Source of the DNA: Chryseobacterium gleum
GTDB lineage: Bacteria > Bacteroidota > Bacteroidia > Flavobacteriales_D > Crocinitomicaceae
DNA length: 11,364 bases
NCBI GenBank assembly: GCA_943326825.2
Contig: CALPUT020000045.1
Location: 1 to 11,364 of the forward strand
Direction of reading: 5' to 3'
Shown: positions 5,962 through 11,364 of the stretch, piece after piece
Numbering within the stretch: position 1 is the first letter of the stretch
Layout: the number at the start of each line of letters is the position of its first letter
Made by a program: the position numbers and the translations under genes
Notes under the pieces: model-generated
Told to the model about the DNA's origin: nothing
Databases searched by the model: none
What the model saw: the letters and a program-made list of their open reading frames with translations, nothing else

Positions 5962-6867
5962 ATGAAATTTATTGAACAAGGGACATTAGGCGAAAATAAG
6001 ATAACTCAATATCTTTTTACGATTCTTATTATAATAGCTGGATTTATTACAATCGGTCAATTACCTTATTTTTTACTAATATTTTACAATCAAAATGATT
6101 CCTCTGAACTATTGGTTTCTAATGATCAATTAATTAGCAATGTTGGACTAAATACCTTTTTTACCATTTTATTATTTCCATTTTTAGTTGGTTTTTTTAC
6201 AATTGCTATTGGTATAAAATATATCCATAAAAGATCCTTTTTATCATTAATAACTTCAAGAACCAGGTTTGATTTTAAGCGTTTTTTCTTAAGTTTTAGC
6301 GTTTGGGGAATAGTTAGTGTTCTATTTTTAATTATCATGATGATGGCAGGTTCAAAAATAGAATTTGAATTTAATTTTATGAAATTCCTTATTTTATTCT
6401 TGATTTCTTTAACGCTTTTACCAATACAGACTTTTTTTGAAGAAATATTTTTTAGAGGTTATTTGTTTCAAGGAACCTATTTGATTTTTAAAAAAGGTTG
6501 GATTGTCGTTCTTTTTACGGGTATTCTTTTTGGAATGCTTCATGGAGCAAATCCTGAAGTTGAAAAAATCGGGAAGTTTCTTTTGATATATTACATTGAA
6601 AGTGGAATATTTCTGGGTCTTTTAGCTTTATTTGATGAAGGCTTGGAATTATCTTTAGGTTATCATACAGTGAATAATATTTTTGCTGCATTGATATTGA
6701 CTAACGATTGGCAGGCATTTCATACAGATGCACTTTTTATTGATAGAACGCCTCCTTCATTTGGAATAGAGAATATTTTAACACTAGTAGTATTTCAGCC
6801 TGTTTTGCTTCTGATTTTTGCAAAGAAATATCAATGGAAAAATTGGAAAGAAAAATTATTCAAATAA
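5962..6867 (+). CDS. CPBP family intramembrane metalloprotease (CAAX protease / bacteriocin-processing type)
   Basis: A 301-residue polytopic membrane protein with about seven to eight hydrophobic segments (roughly 17-42, 64-86, 110-130, 139-157, 176-194, 207-223, 238-250, 272-288). It carries the CPBP (Abi) motifs in order: EEIFFRG with E160, E161 and R165; FGMLHGAN with H194; and HTVNN with H235 and N239. In this family these residues form the intramembrane metalloprotease active site. Substrates of bacterial members are mostly unknown, so the family name should not be read as prenyl-protein processing. Nothing nearby suggests a bacteriocin. It starts 60 bp after dnaJ behind a terminator, and its stop is 5 bp before cinA, so the two are probably one transcription unit. 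The active site appears complete. Confidence 0.88.
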   Translation: MKFIEQGTLGENKITQYLFTILIIIAGFITIGQLPYFLLIFYNQNDSSELLVSNDQLISNVGLNTFFTILLFPFLVGFFTIAIGIKYIHKRSFLSLITSRTRFDFKRFFLSFSVWGIVSVLFLIIMMMAGSKIEFEFNFMKFLILFLISLTLLPIQTFFEEIFFRGYLFQGTYLIFKKGWIVVLFTGILFGMLHGANPEVEKIGKFLLIYYIESGIFLGLLALFDEGLELSLGYHTVNNIFAALILTNDWQAFHTDALFIDRTPPSFGIENILTLVVFQPVLLLIFAKKYQWKNWKEKLFK

Positions 6868-6872
6868 AAGTT

Positions 6873-8126
6873 ATGAAGGCAGAATTAATTTCTATTGGAG
6901 ATGAATTATTGATTGGTCAAACAATTAATACAAATGTTGCTTGGCTTGGAATGGAATTATCTCTTTTGGGTATTTCAGTTTCAAGAGCAGTTACAATCAT
7001 GGATAATGAGACTGTAATTAAACAGTCAATTGATGAAGCATTGTCTAATAGTGATATTGTAATTGTTACTGGAGGTTTAGGTCCAACCAAGGATGATATT
7101 ACAAAGCATGTATTGTGCGATTATTTTAATACTGAATTGGAAATAAATCAAACTATTTTGACTCGAGTTGAAAAGTTTTTTACAGATAGAGGAAGAGTAA
7201 TGTTGGATGTCAATATTCAGCAAGCTGCATTGCCTAAAGCTTGCAAAGTCTTAGAGAATTTTCAAGGAACAGCTTCTGGGATGTGGTTTGAGAAAAATAA
7301 TTCAGTTTTGATTAGCTTGCCAGGTGTTCCATATGAAATGAAAGGAATCATGAGTCAATTTGGTTTTGATGCGCTGAAAAAACATTTCAATGTGAATTCA
7401 ATTTATCATGAGACTGTTTTGCTCCAAGGAATCGGGGAATCTTTTTTGGCAGAGCGAATGAAAGATTGGGAAAATGCTATTCGAGATGAAGGTTTAGGAT
7501 TAGCATATTTACCCTCAATTGGATTATTAAAACTCCGAATTACTTCTAAAGAAGGTGTGAAAGATAGAGAACGAATTACTCATTATTTTAATCAACTCAG
7601 ACATGAATTACCTCAATATGTTTTTGGTAAAGAAAAAGAAACATTAAGTTTTGTTTTGGGAGAAATATTGAAGAAAAAGCAATTGTCAATTGGAACAGTA
7701 GAAAGTTGTACTGCAGGTTCGTTAGCGCATGAAATTGTATTGACTCCTGGTTCTTCTGAGTACTTTAAAGGAAGTATATTATCATACAGTAATGAATTAA
7801 AAGAAAAGATTGTAGGGGTTAAGAATGAGTCTTTGAATGAATTTGGAGCTGTAAGCAAAGAAGTAGTAGAACAAATGGCCTTGAATGGTGCTCAAAAACT
7901 TGGCGTAGATGTTTGTTTATCAACTTCAGGTATTGCTGGCCCAGAAGGAGGTACTGCAGAAAAACCTGTAGGTTTGATTTGGATCGGAATTGCAATCAAA
8001 GAAAAAGTATTTTCATATCGATTTCAATTTGGTGATAATAGAGAAAGAAATATGCAAATGACCGTATTTTCTGCTTTAAACTTATTGAGATGCAAATTAT
8101 TAGAAATAAGTATTGAAAAAAAATAA
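6873..8126 (+). CDS. cinA: CinA-like protein: nicotinamide-nucleotide amidohydrolase with MoaB/MogA-like N-terminal domain
   Basis: A 417-residue two-domain CinA. The N-terminal domain (1-170) is the MoaB/MogA-like fold with ELISIGDELLIGQTINTN at the start, GGLGPTKDD (67-75) and LPGVPYEM; in studied CinA proteins it hydrolyses ADP-ribose. A linker domain follows (about 171-250). The C-terminal domain (about 260-412) is the PncC-type NMN deamidase with ESCTAGSLA (E277, S278, C279) and STSGIAGPEGGT (around 351-362). The role in cells is pyridine-nucleotide salvage; the name comes from competence in other bacteria and does not imply it here. I chose ATG 6873, 5 bp after the CPBP stop, because it gives the family start MKAELISIGDELL. 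An ATG at 6834 would add 13 residues overlapping the upstream gene. Confidence 0.94.
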   Translation: MKAELISIGDELLIGQTINTNVAWLGMELSLLGISVSRAVTIMDNETVIKQSIDEALSNSDIVIVTGGLGPTKDDITKHVLCDYFNTELEINQTILTRVEKFFTDRGRVMLDVNIQQAALPKACKVLENFQGTASGMWFEKNNSVLISLPGVPYEMKGIMSQFGFDALKKHFNVNSIYHETVLLQGIGESFLAERMKDWENAIRDEGLGLAYLPSIGLLKLRITSKEGVKDRERITHYFNQLRHELPQYVFGKEKETLSFVLGEILKKKQLSIGTVESCTAGSLAHEIVLTPGSSEYFKGSILSYSNELKEKIVGVKNESLNEFGAVSKEVVEQMALNGAQKLGVDVCLSTSGIAGPEGGTAEKPVGLIWIGIAIKEKVFSYRFQFGDNRERNMQMTVFSALNLLRCKLLEISIEKK

Positions 8127-8132
8127 AAAATG

Positions 8133-8164
8133 TTTGTGTATTCGGGAAAAAATAACTTTCTTTG
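8133..8164 (+). promoter_or_regulatory. Promoter of the rpmB-rpmG-DUF4295 operon
   Basis: A -33 TTTG at 8133-8136 and TTTCTTTG at 8157-8164 (one mismatch to TAnnTTTG) lie 20 bases apart, the expected Bacteroidota spacing. The sequence just after (CACTCGC) is where transcription should begin, giving a leader of roughly 30 bases to the rpmB ATG at 8201. The leader has no Shine-Dalgarno sequence. Confidence 0.6.
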
Positions 8165-8200
8165 CACTCGCTTTAAGAATTAGGATATAATAATTAAGAA

Positions 8201-8437
8201 ATGTCAAGAGTTTGTCAATTAACGGGTAAGTCGGTAATGGTTGGGAATAATGTTTCTCACTCAAACCGCAAAACTAAGAGAAAGTTTTTCCCAAATTTAA
8301 TCACAAAGAAATTTTTCATTCCAGAGAATGAAGAAATTATCACTTTGAAAATATCAACTTCTGCGTTAAGAACAATTAACAAAAAAGGGATTTCTGCTTG
8401 CCTTAAAGAGGCTCGTGAGAAAGGTTATTTAAAATAA
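8201..8437 (+). CDS. rpmB: 50S ribosomal protein L28 (bL28)
   Basis: A structural protein of the large ribosomal subunit. The 78 residues match L28 in length and motif order: MSRVCQLTGK at the N-terminus, NNVSHSNRKTKRKFFPNL (16-33), a beta-hairpin about 35-50 (KKFFIPENEEIITLKIS), and the C-terminal helix SALRTINKKGISACLK. The paired cysteines of zinc-binding L28 variants are absent; only single Cys residues at 5 and 66 are seen. It is very basic, as expected. It is first in an operon with rpmG 45 bp downstream and the DUF4295 gene after that, in the order usual for Bacteroidota. Confidence 0.98.
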   Translation: MSRVCQLTGKSVMVGNNVSHSNRKTKRKFFPNLITKKFFIPENEEIITLKISTSALRTINKKGISACLKEAREKGYLK

Positions 8438-8482
8438 TCCTAGTTTGTCCGTTGTGAAATGGTAGAATAAAAAAGTTATAAG

Positions 8483-8671
8483 ATGGCTAAGAAAAGTAAA
8501 GGAAATAGAATTCAAGTAATTCTTGAATGTACAGAACATAAAGATTCAGGTCAACCTGGAACTTCTCGTTACATTACAACAAAAAACAGAAAGAATACTC
8601 CTGAGAGAATGGAGATTAAAAAATTCAATCCTATTTTGAGAAAGTACACTGTTCATAAAGAAATTAAATAG
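8483..8671 (+). CDS. rpmG: 50S ribosomal protein L33 (bL33)
   Basis: A 62-residue basic protein of the large subunit. It shows the L33 core NRIQVILECTEHKDSG, then TSRYITTKNRKNTPERMEIKKF and a C-terminal NPILRKYTVHKEIK strand (written in pieces). Only one cysteine (C15) is present, so it is the zinc-free form of L33. It ends with two consecutive TAG stops (8669-8674), and the next gene begins 6 bp beyond the first stop. It lies between rpmB and the DUF4295 gene in one operon. Confidence 0.98.
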   Translation: MAKKSKGNRIQVILECTEHKDSGQPGTSRYITTKNRKNTPERMEIKKFNPILRKYTVHKEIK

Positions 8672-8677
8672 TAGGAC

Positions 8678-8830
8678 ATGGCAAAGAAAGTAGTAGCTTC
8701 GTTACAAAAAGGTGGCGGTAAAGAGCATTCAAAAGTAATCAAAATGGTAAAAACTGATAAAGGTTCTTATTCATTTAAAGAAGAAATTGTACATAACGAC
8801 AAAGTTAAAGAGTGGTTTGATAAAAACTAA
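8678..8830 (+). CDS. DUF4295 family small basic protein, probable Bacteroidota-specific ribosomal protein
   Basis: A 50-residue reading frame starting MAKKVVASLQKGGGKEHSKV and ending DKVKEWFDKN, followed by TAA at 8828-8830. It is short, Lys-rich and has the MAKKVVAxLQ start, a VIKMVKT strand and the FKEEIVHND segment that mark DUF4295 as I remember it from Flavobacteria. It always seems to sit directly behind rpmG. I recall that cryo-EM of a Flavobacterium johnsoniae ribosome revealed an extra large-subunit protein, named bL38, that may be this family, but I am not certain of the equivalence. Location in the rpmB-rpmG operon, 6 bp after rpmG, makes a ribosomal role likely. No Shine-Dalgarno sequence stronger than AGGA next to the ATG is seen. 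Confidence 0.9.
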   Translation: MAKKVVASLQKGGGKEHSKVIKMVKTDKGSYSFKEEIVHNDKVKEWFDKN

Positions 8831-8860
8831 TTCTTAATTTATATCTTTTTAATAAATATT

Positions 8861-8890
8861 AAGCTTCCTTCTCATACAAGGAAGCTTTTG
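8861..8890 (+). terminator. Rho-independent terminator after the rpmB operon
   Basis: A perfect 10-bp stem AAGCTTCCTT/AAGGAAGCTT (8861-8870 with 8878-8887) with loop CTCATAC, then a short T-rich tail (TTTTGTTATTTTG). It ends the ribosomal-protein operon just 15 bases before the ftsY start, so the ftsY promoter must overlap it. Confidence 0.8.
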
Positions 8891-8898
8891 TTATTTTG
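8891..8898 (+). promoter_or_regulatory. Possible -7 element of ftsY
   Basis: TTATTTTG is one base off TAnnTTTG and ends only 6 bases before the ftsY ATG at 8905. If used, the mRNA would be leaderless or almost so. No -33 TTG is seen at the right spacing. Read-through of the preceding terminator is the alternative source of ftsY mRNA. Confidence 0.3.
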
Positions 8899-8904
8899 TT
8901 TAAT

Positions 8905-9858
8905 ATGGCATTTTTTGGTTTATTCTCAAAAGAGAAAAAAGAAAATCTAGATAAAGGACTTGAAAAAACAAAGCAAAGTTTTTTTGGTAAAATTGCTAGA
9001 ATTCTTGTCGGTAAATCTAAAGTAGATTCTGAAGTTTTAGACAACTTAGAGGAGATTTTAATTTCATCAGATGTTGGAGTAGAAACGACTCTAAAGATTA
9101 TTGAACGAATTGAATCCAGAGTTTCAAGAGATAAGGTTTTAGGAACTGATGAGTTGAATACTGTTCTTAGAGAGGAAATAGCTAATTTATTAGAAGAAAA
9201 TAATCCGACTAATCTAGTTGGATTTGATTTACCAAAGCACGAAGGCAATCCACATGTTATAATGGTGGTGGGTGTAAATGGCGTTGGTAAAACAACTACT
9301 ATTGGGAAGTTAGCGCATCAGTTTAAGAAAGCTAATAAAAAAGTAGTTCTTGGTGCTGCTGATACTTTTAGAGCTGCAGCAGTTGATCAGTTGATTATTT
9401 GGTCAGAAAGAGTAGGTGTTCCAATTGTTCATCAAGGAATGGGAGCAGATCCAGCTTCTGTTGCTTTTGATACTTTACAATCAGCTCAGTCGCAAAATGC
9501 AGATGTTGTTATTATTGATACAGCTGGTCGATTACATAATAAAGTGAATTTGATGAATGAGTTGAGTAAAATCAAACGAGTAATGGAAAAAGTAATTCCA
9601 GGTGCTCCTCATGAAATTTTATTAGTATTAGATGGTTCAACTGGACAAAATGCATTTGAGCAAGCAAAGCAATTTTCGTTAGCGACTGATATTAATGCTT
9701 TAGCGATAACAAAATTAGATGGAACAGCGAAAGGTGGTGTTGTTATAGGAATTTCAGATCAAATGAAAATTCCAGTAAGATACATCGGAATAGGAGAAGG
9801 TATAGAAGATCTTCAAATATTCGATCGAAACGAATTTGTAAATTCTTTATTTTCATAA
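8905..9858 (+). CDS. ftsY: Signal recognition particle receptor FtsY
   Basis: SRP receptor GTPase that docks ribosome-nascent chain complexes carrying SRP at the membrane and passes them to SecYEG. The 317-residue protein is the short form. A brief Lys-rich amphipathic start (MAFFGLFSKEKKENLDKGL) replaces the long acidic A domain of E. coli FtsY, followed by the helical N domain (about 15-95) and the G domain. GTPase motifs: GVNGVGKTT (123-131), DTFRAAA (153-159), DTAGR (205-209), TKLDG (269-273), and GIGEGIEDL near 296. The start is ATG 8905; an in-frame TTG at 8896 adds only three residues and lies in the putative promoter. It sits downstream of the ribosomal operon, as in many Bacteroidota, and converges on rluF. 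Confidence 0.97.
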   Translation: MAFFGLFSKEKKENLDKGLEKTKQSFFGKIARILVGKSKVDSEVLDNLEEILISSDVGVETTLKIIERIESRVSRDKVLGTDELNTVLREEIANLLEENNPTNLVGFDLPKHEGNPHVIMVVGVNGVGKTTTIGKLAHQFKKANKKVVLGAADTFRAAAVDQLIIWSERVGVPIVHQGMGADPASVAFDTLQSAQSQNADVVIIDTAGRLHNKVNLMNELSKIKRVMEKVIPGAPHEILLVLDGSTGQNAFEQAKQFSLATDINALAITKLDGTAKGGVVIGISDQMKIPVRYIGIGEGIEDLQIFDRNEFVNSLFS

Positions 9859-9875
9859 GGAGTTTAAACCATATA

Positions 9876-9905
9876 AAAAAAGACGTCTTAATGGATGTCT
9901 TTTTT
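9876..9905. terminator. Bidirectional terminator between ftsY and rluF
   Basis: A 12-bp stem AAAAAGACGTC-type (9876-9887 with 9894-9905, one G-T wobble) around a six-base loop, flanked by an A-run on the left and a T-run on the right. It can therefore terminate both ftsY (plus) and rluF (minus), whose stops lie 17 bp to the left and 3 bp to the right. Confidence 0.85.
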
Positions 9906-9908
9906 ATT

Positions 9909-10637
9909 TTATATATCTTTTTGTGAAGTTTCCAGTAGTCTATTGATTTCAATCATTTCATCTTCAGAAATATATCGCCATTTACCGACAGGTAAATCTA
10001 GCTCTACATTCATAATTCTAGTTCGCTTAAGCTTGTAAACATCATAGTTCAAATATTCACACATTCTTCTGATTTGACGATTTAAACCTTGTGTTAAAAT
10101 TATTCTAAATTCAAACCTACCAGTTTGTTCAACAAAGCATTTTCGAGTTACTGTATCTAGGATAGGAACGCCATTGCTCATCTTTTGTATGAAATCGTTT
10201 GTAATTGGTTTATCTACTGAAACAATGTATTCTTTTTCGTGATTGTTTCGAGCTCTTAAAATTTTATTGACGATATCACCATCATTGGTTAAGAAGATTA
10301 AACCTTCACTTGGTTTATCTAATCGCCCAATTGGGAAAATTCGTTTTGGATAGTTGATGTATTCGATAATATTATCTTTTTCAACTTTTGTATCTGTTGT
10401 ACAAACAATTCCAACTGGTTTATGGAAAGCAATATATACAGGTTTTTCTTTTGCTTCTGAAATTAATTTACCATTTACATGAACTTCGTCAGTTGGTCCA
10501 ACTTTTGTTCCCATTTCTGGAACTTTGCCATTGATAGTAACTTTTCCTTCTTCAATCAATTTATCGGCAGCTCTTCTTGAGCAATAGCCAACTTCACTTA
10601 AATATTTATTTATTCTGATTGATTGAGATTCTTCCAT
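9909..10637 (-). CDS. rluF: 23S rRNA pseudouridine synthase, RluF type
   Basis: Isomerises a uridine of 23S rRNA to pseudouridine (U2604 in E. coli for RluF). In 242 residues there is an N-terminal S4 RNA-binding domain (about 7-57: IRINKYLSEVGYCSRRAADK, INGK), then the RsuA-family catalytic domain with KPVGIVCTTD, the active-site GRLDKPSEGL with catalytic D107, and GLNRQIRRMCEYLNYDV. The stretch NKILRARNNHEKEYIVSVDK and the MSNGVPILDT segment favour RluF over RluB/RluE/RsuA. E. coli RluF has a longer C-terminal tail, absent here. It is transcribed leftward from its own strong promoter, downstream of the yhhQ-like gene and convergent with ftsY. The exact target base is inferred from the subfamily only. 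Confidence 0.92.
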   Translation of the reverse strand: MEESQSIRINKYLSEVGYCSRRAADKLIEEGKVTINGKVPEMGTKVGPTDEVHVNGKLISEAKEKPVYIAFHKPVGIVCTTDTKVEKDNIIEYINYPKRIFPIGRLDKPSEGLIFLTNDGDIVNKILRARNNHEKEYIVSVDKPITNDFIQKMSNGVPILDTVTRKCFVEQTGRFEFRIILTQGLNRQIRRMCEYLNYDVYKLKRTRIMNVELDLPVGKWRYISEDEMIEINRLLETSQKDI

Positions 10638-10657
10638 TCTATAATTTTATTCAGATA

Positions 10658-10689
10658 CAAAAGTAAACAATTACTCACCATCTTTCAAA
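10658..10689 (-). promoter_or_regulatory. Promoter of rluF (-33 TTTG, -7 TACTTTTG)
   Basis: On the minus strand, TTTG (10689-10686) is followed after 20 bases by TACTTTTG (10665-10658), an exact Bacteroidota -33/-7 pair. It is the best promoter in the window. The -33 element lies inside the last codons of the yhhQ-like gene. The predicted leader to the ATG at 10637 is about 15 bases, with no Shine-Dalgarno sequence. Confidence 0.72.
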
Positions 10690-11318
10690 TAATTACCAAT
10701 AACATTATGCCCAAGATATATAAAAGGAGTCAGTAATACGGCTATTACTAATTTTGCAGTATATCCCGTAAATCCAATTGCAAAAAACTCATTTAACGTT
10801 ATTTTTCCAGGAAGATAAAAGGCAATTCCTAAAACGATAAATGAATCAATTAATTGTGAAAAAACTGTTGAACCAGTTGCTCTTAGCCAAATATGTTTAT
10901 CTCCAGTTCTTTTTTTGAAATGAGAGAAAATGGCAATATCTAACAATTGAGAAATTACAAACGCAACAATACTTCCAATTATAATCAATATTCCTTGACC
11001 AAATACAGCATGAAATTGGTCATCTTTTACTGGTGAAATGGAAGATGCTGGAATGTTTAACCCTAGAACTAAAATTAATAGAGCATAGGAAATCAAAATT
11101 GCAGTTAGGAAAGTGAGTTTGCGAACTCCTTTATGTCCAAAATATTCGTTAATTAAATCAGTTGTAAGGAAAACTATGGGCCAAGGTAAAATACCTATAC
11201 TTAATGTAAATCCAGCAACTTGAATAAGTTTACCACCAATTAATTCAGCAACTACAGCATTTGTAATAAAAACACCAGCAAGTATGATGAAAATGATATT
11301 TTTTTTGGAATGAAACAT
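10671..11318 (-). CDS. Queuosine precursor transporter, YhhQ/DUF165 family
   Basis: A 215-residue integral membrane protein of the vitamin-transport-related DUF165 (YhhQ) family. In E. coli, YhhQ imports the queuosine precursors preQ0/preQ1 used for wobble-base modification of tRNAs with GUN anticodons. Visible family traits are the early VVAELIGGKL (about 22-31), a membrane strand followed by PWPIVFLTTDLINEYFGHKG with the conserved D-x-x-N-E-x-(F/Y)-G (about 45-64), about six hydrophobic helices, and the SQLIDSFIVLGIAF segment (about 153-166). Start ATG is at 11318; a Lys-containing N-terminus leads into the first helix. It is transcribed leftward toward rluF, but rluF has its own promoter. 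No PreQ1 riboswitch can be seen in the 46 bases of upstream sequence available. Substrate is inferred from the family. Confidence 0.88.
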   Translation of the reverse strand: MFHSKKNIIFIILAGVFITNAVVAELIGGKLIQVAGFTLSIGILPWPIVFLTTDLINEYFGHKGVRKLTFLTAILISYALLILVLGLNIPASSISPVKDDQFHAVFGQGILIIIGSIVAFVISQLLDIAIFSHFKKRTGDKHIWLRATGSTVFSQLIDSFIVLGIAFYLPGKITLNEFFAIGFTGYTAKLVIAVLLTPFIYLGHNVIGNYLKDGE

Positions 11319-11364
11319 AAAAGTTAATTTATGAATTAAAGATAAATAAAAATATCAATAAGTC

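Noticed and set aside
5788..5979. Minus-strand open frame spanning the end of dnaJ and its terminator
   Set aside because: Its translation crosses the terminator hairpin and is composed of generic Phe/Ile/Lys from AT-rich DNA; no coding evidence.
6834..6872. Upstream ATG for cinA at 6834, overlapping the CPBP gene
   Set aside because: The 13 extra residues do not resemble CinA N-termini, whereas ATG 6873 gives the family start MKAELISIGDELL and lies just after the CPBP stop.
7613..7858. Open frame of about 81 codons antisense to the cinA C-terminal domain
   Set aside because: Overlaps the conserved NMN-deamidase domain completely and shows no domain or initiation signal.
8859..9248. Open frame of about 129 codons antisense to the 5' part of ftsY
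   Set aside because: The sense strand encodes an unmistakable SRP GTPase; the antisense product is a Ser-rich low-complexity translation with no family features, and it runs into the terminator hairpin.
9862..9869. Palindrome GTTTAAAC between ftsY and its terminator
   Set aside because: Eight bases of AT-rich palindrome are expected by chance; it has no partner sites and lies downstream of the gene.
11319..11364. Promoter or PreQ1 riboswitch upstream of the YhhQ-family gene
   Set aside because: Only 46 bases are available. A TATCTTTA on the minus strand is a weak -7 candidate, and no pseudoknot-forming GC-rich stem with A-rich tail typical of PreQ1 aptamers is visible.
1..11364. Mobile elements, CRISPR arrays, defence or biosynthetic clusters
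   Set aside because: No transposase, integrase, direct-repeat array, attachment site or toxin-antitoxin pair was seen; gene content and composition look like ordinary core chromosome throughout.

Overview
The window is an AT-rich stretch (my impression is about one third G+C, not computed) of a Bacteroidota chromosome, most likely order Flavobacteriales. Four things point there. The gene neighbourhoods are typical of that group: dapD/ruvX/def, and cinA-rpmB-rpmG-DUF4295-ftsY. Many genes are preceded by the Bacteroidota -7 promoter element TAnnTTTG. Start codons sit in A-rich sequence, mostly without Shine-Dalgarno motifs. Several protein families are ones largely confined to this phylum (DUF4295, the flavobacterial type of OmpA barrel, the two-motif DnaJ). 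A marine or freshwater relative of Flavobacteriaceae or Crocinitomicaceae would fit, but I cannot fix the genus.

Layout, left to right. The 5' end of dapD (minus strand) leaves the left edge and diverges from ruvX. Next come def and a small lipoprotein gene that overlaps def by one base. Then there are two tandem DUF1573 secreted proteins, and an outer-membrane beta-barrel protein that ends in a SPOR-like domain and is closed by a strong terminator. The chaperone pair grpE-dnaJ follows, with its own terminator. Then comes a CPBP intramembrane protease followed at 5 bp by cinA. The ribosomal cluster rpmB-rpmG-DUF4295 follows with a terminator, then ftsY. On the minus strand, converging on ftsY through a shared bidirectional terminator, are an rluF-type pseudouridine synthase and, upstream of it, a YhhQ-family queuosine-precursor transporter.

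How the genes work together. Most are housekeeping genes of protein synthesis and maturation: ribosomal proteins L28 and L33 plus the DUF4295 protein, rRNA modification (RluF), supply of a tRNA-modification precursor (YhhQ), N-terminal processing of nascent chains (Def), folding (GrpE/DnaJ) and membrane targeting (FtsY). RuvX (YqgF) acts on rRNA or DNA, and CinA repairs damaged pyridine nucleotides. The envelope group at 1209-4066 (lipoprotein, two DUF1573 proteins, barrel-SPOR protein) is the least understood part.

I found no mobile element, CRISPR array, tRNA/rRNA gene or obvious transferred island. The window looks like an ordinary core region, not a new defence or metabolic system. The points most worth a second look are the OmpA-type barrel carrying a SPOR-like domain in place of the usual OmpA C-terminal domain, the reduced DnaJ zinc finger, and the tandem DUF1573 pair.
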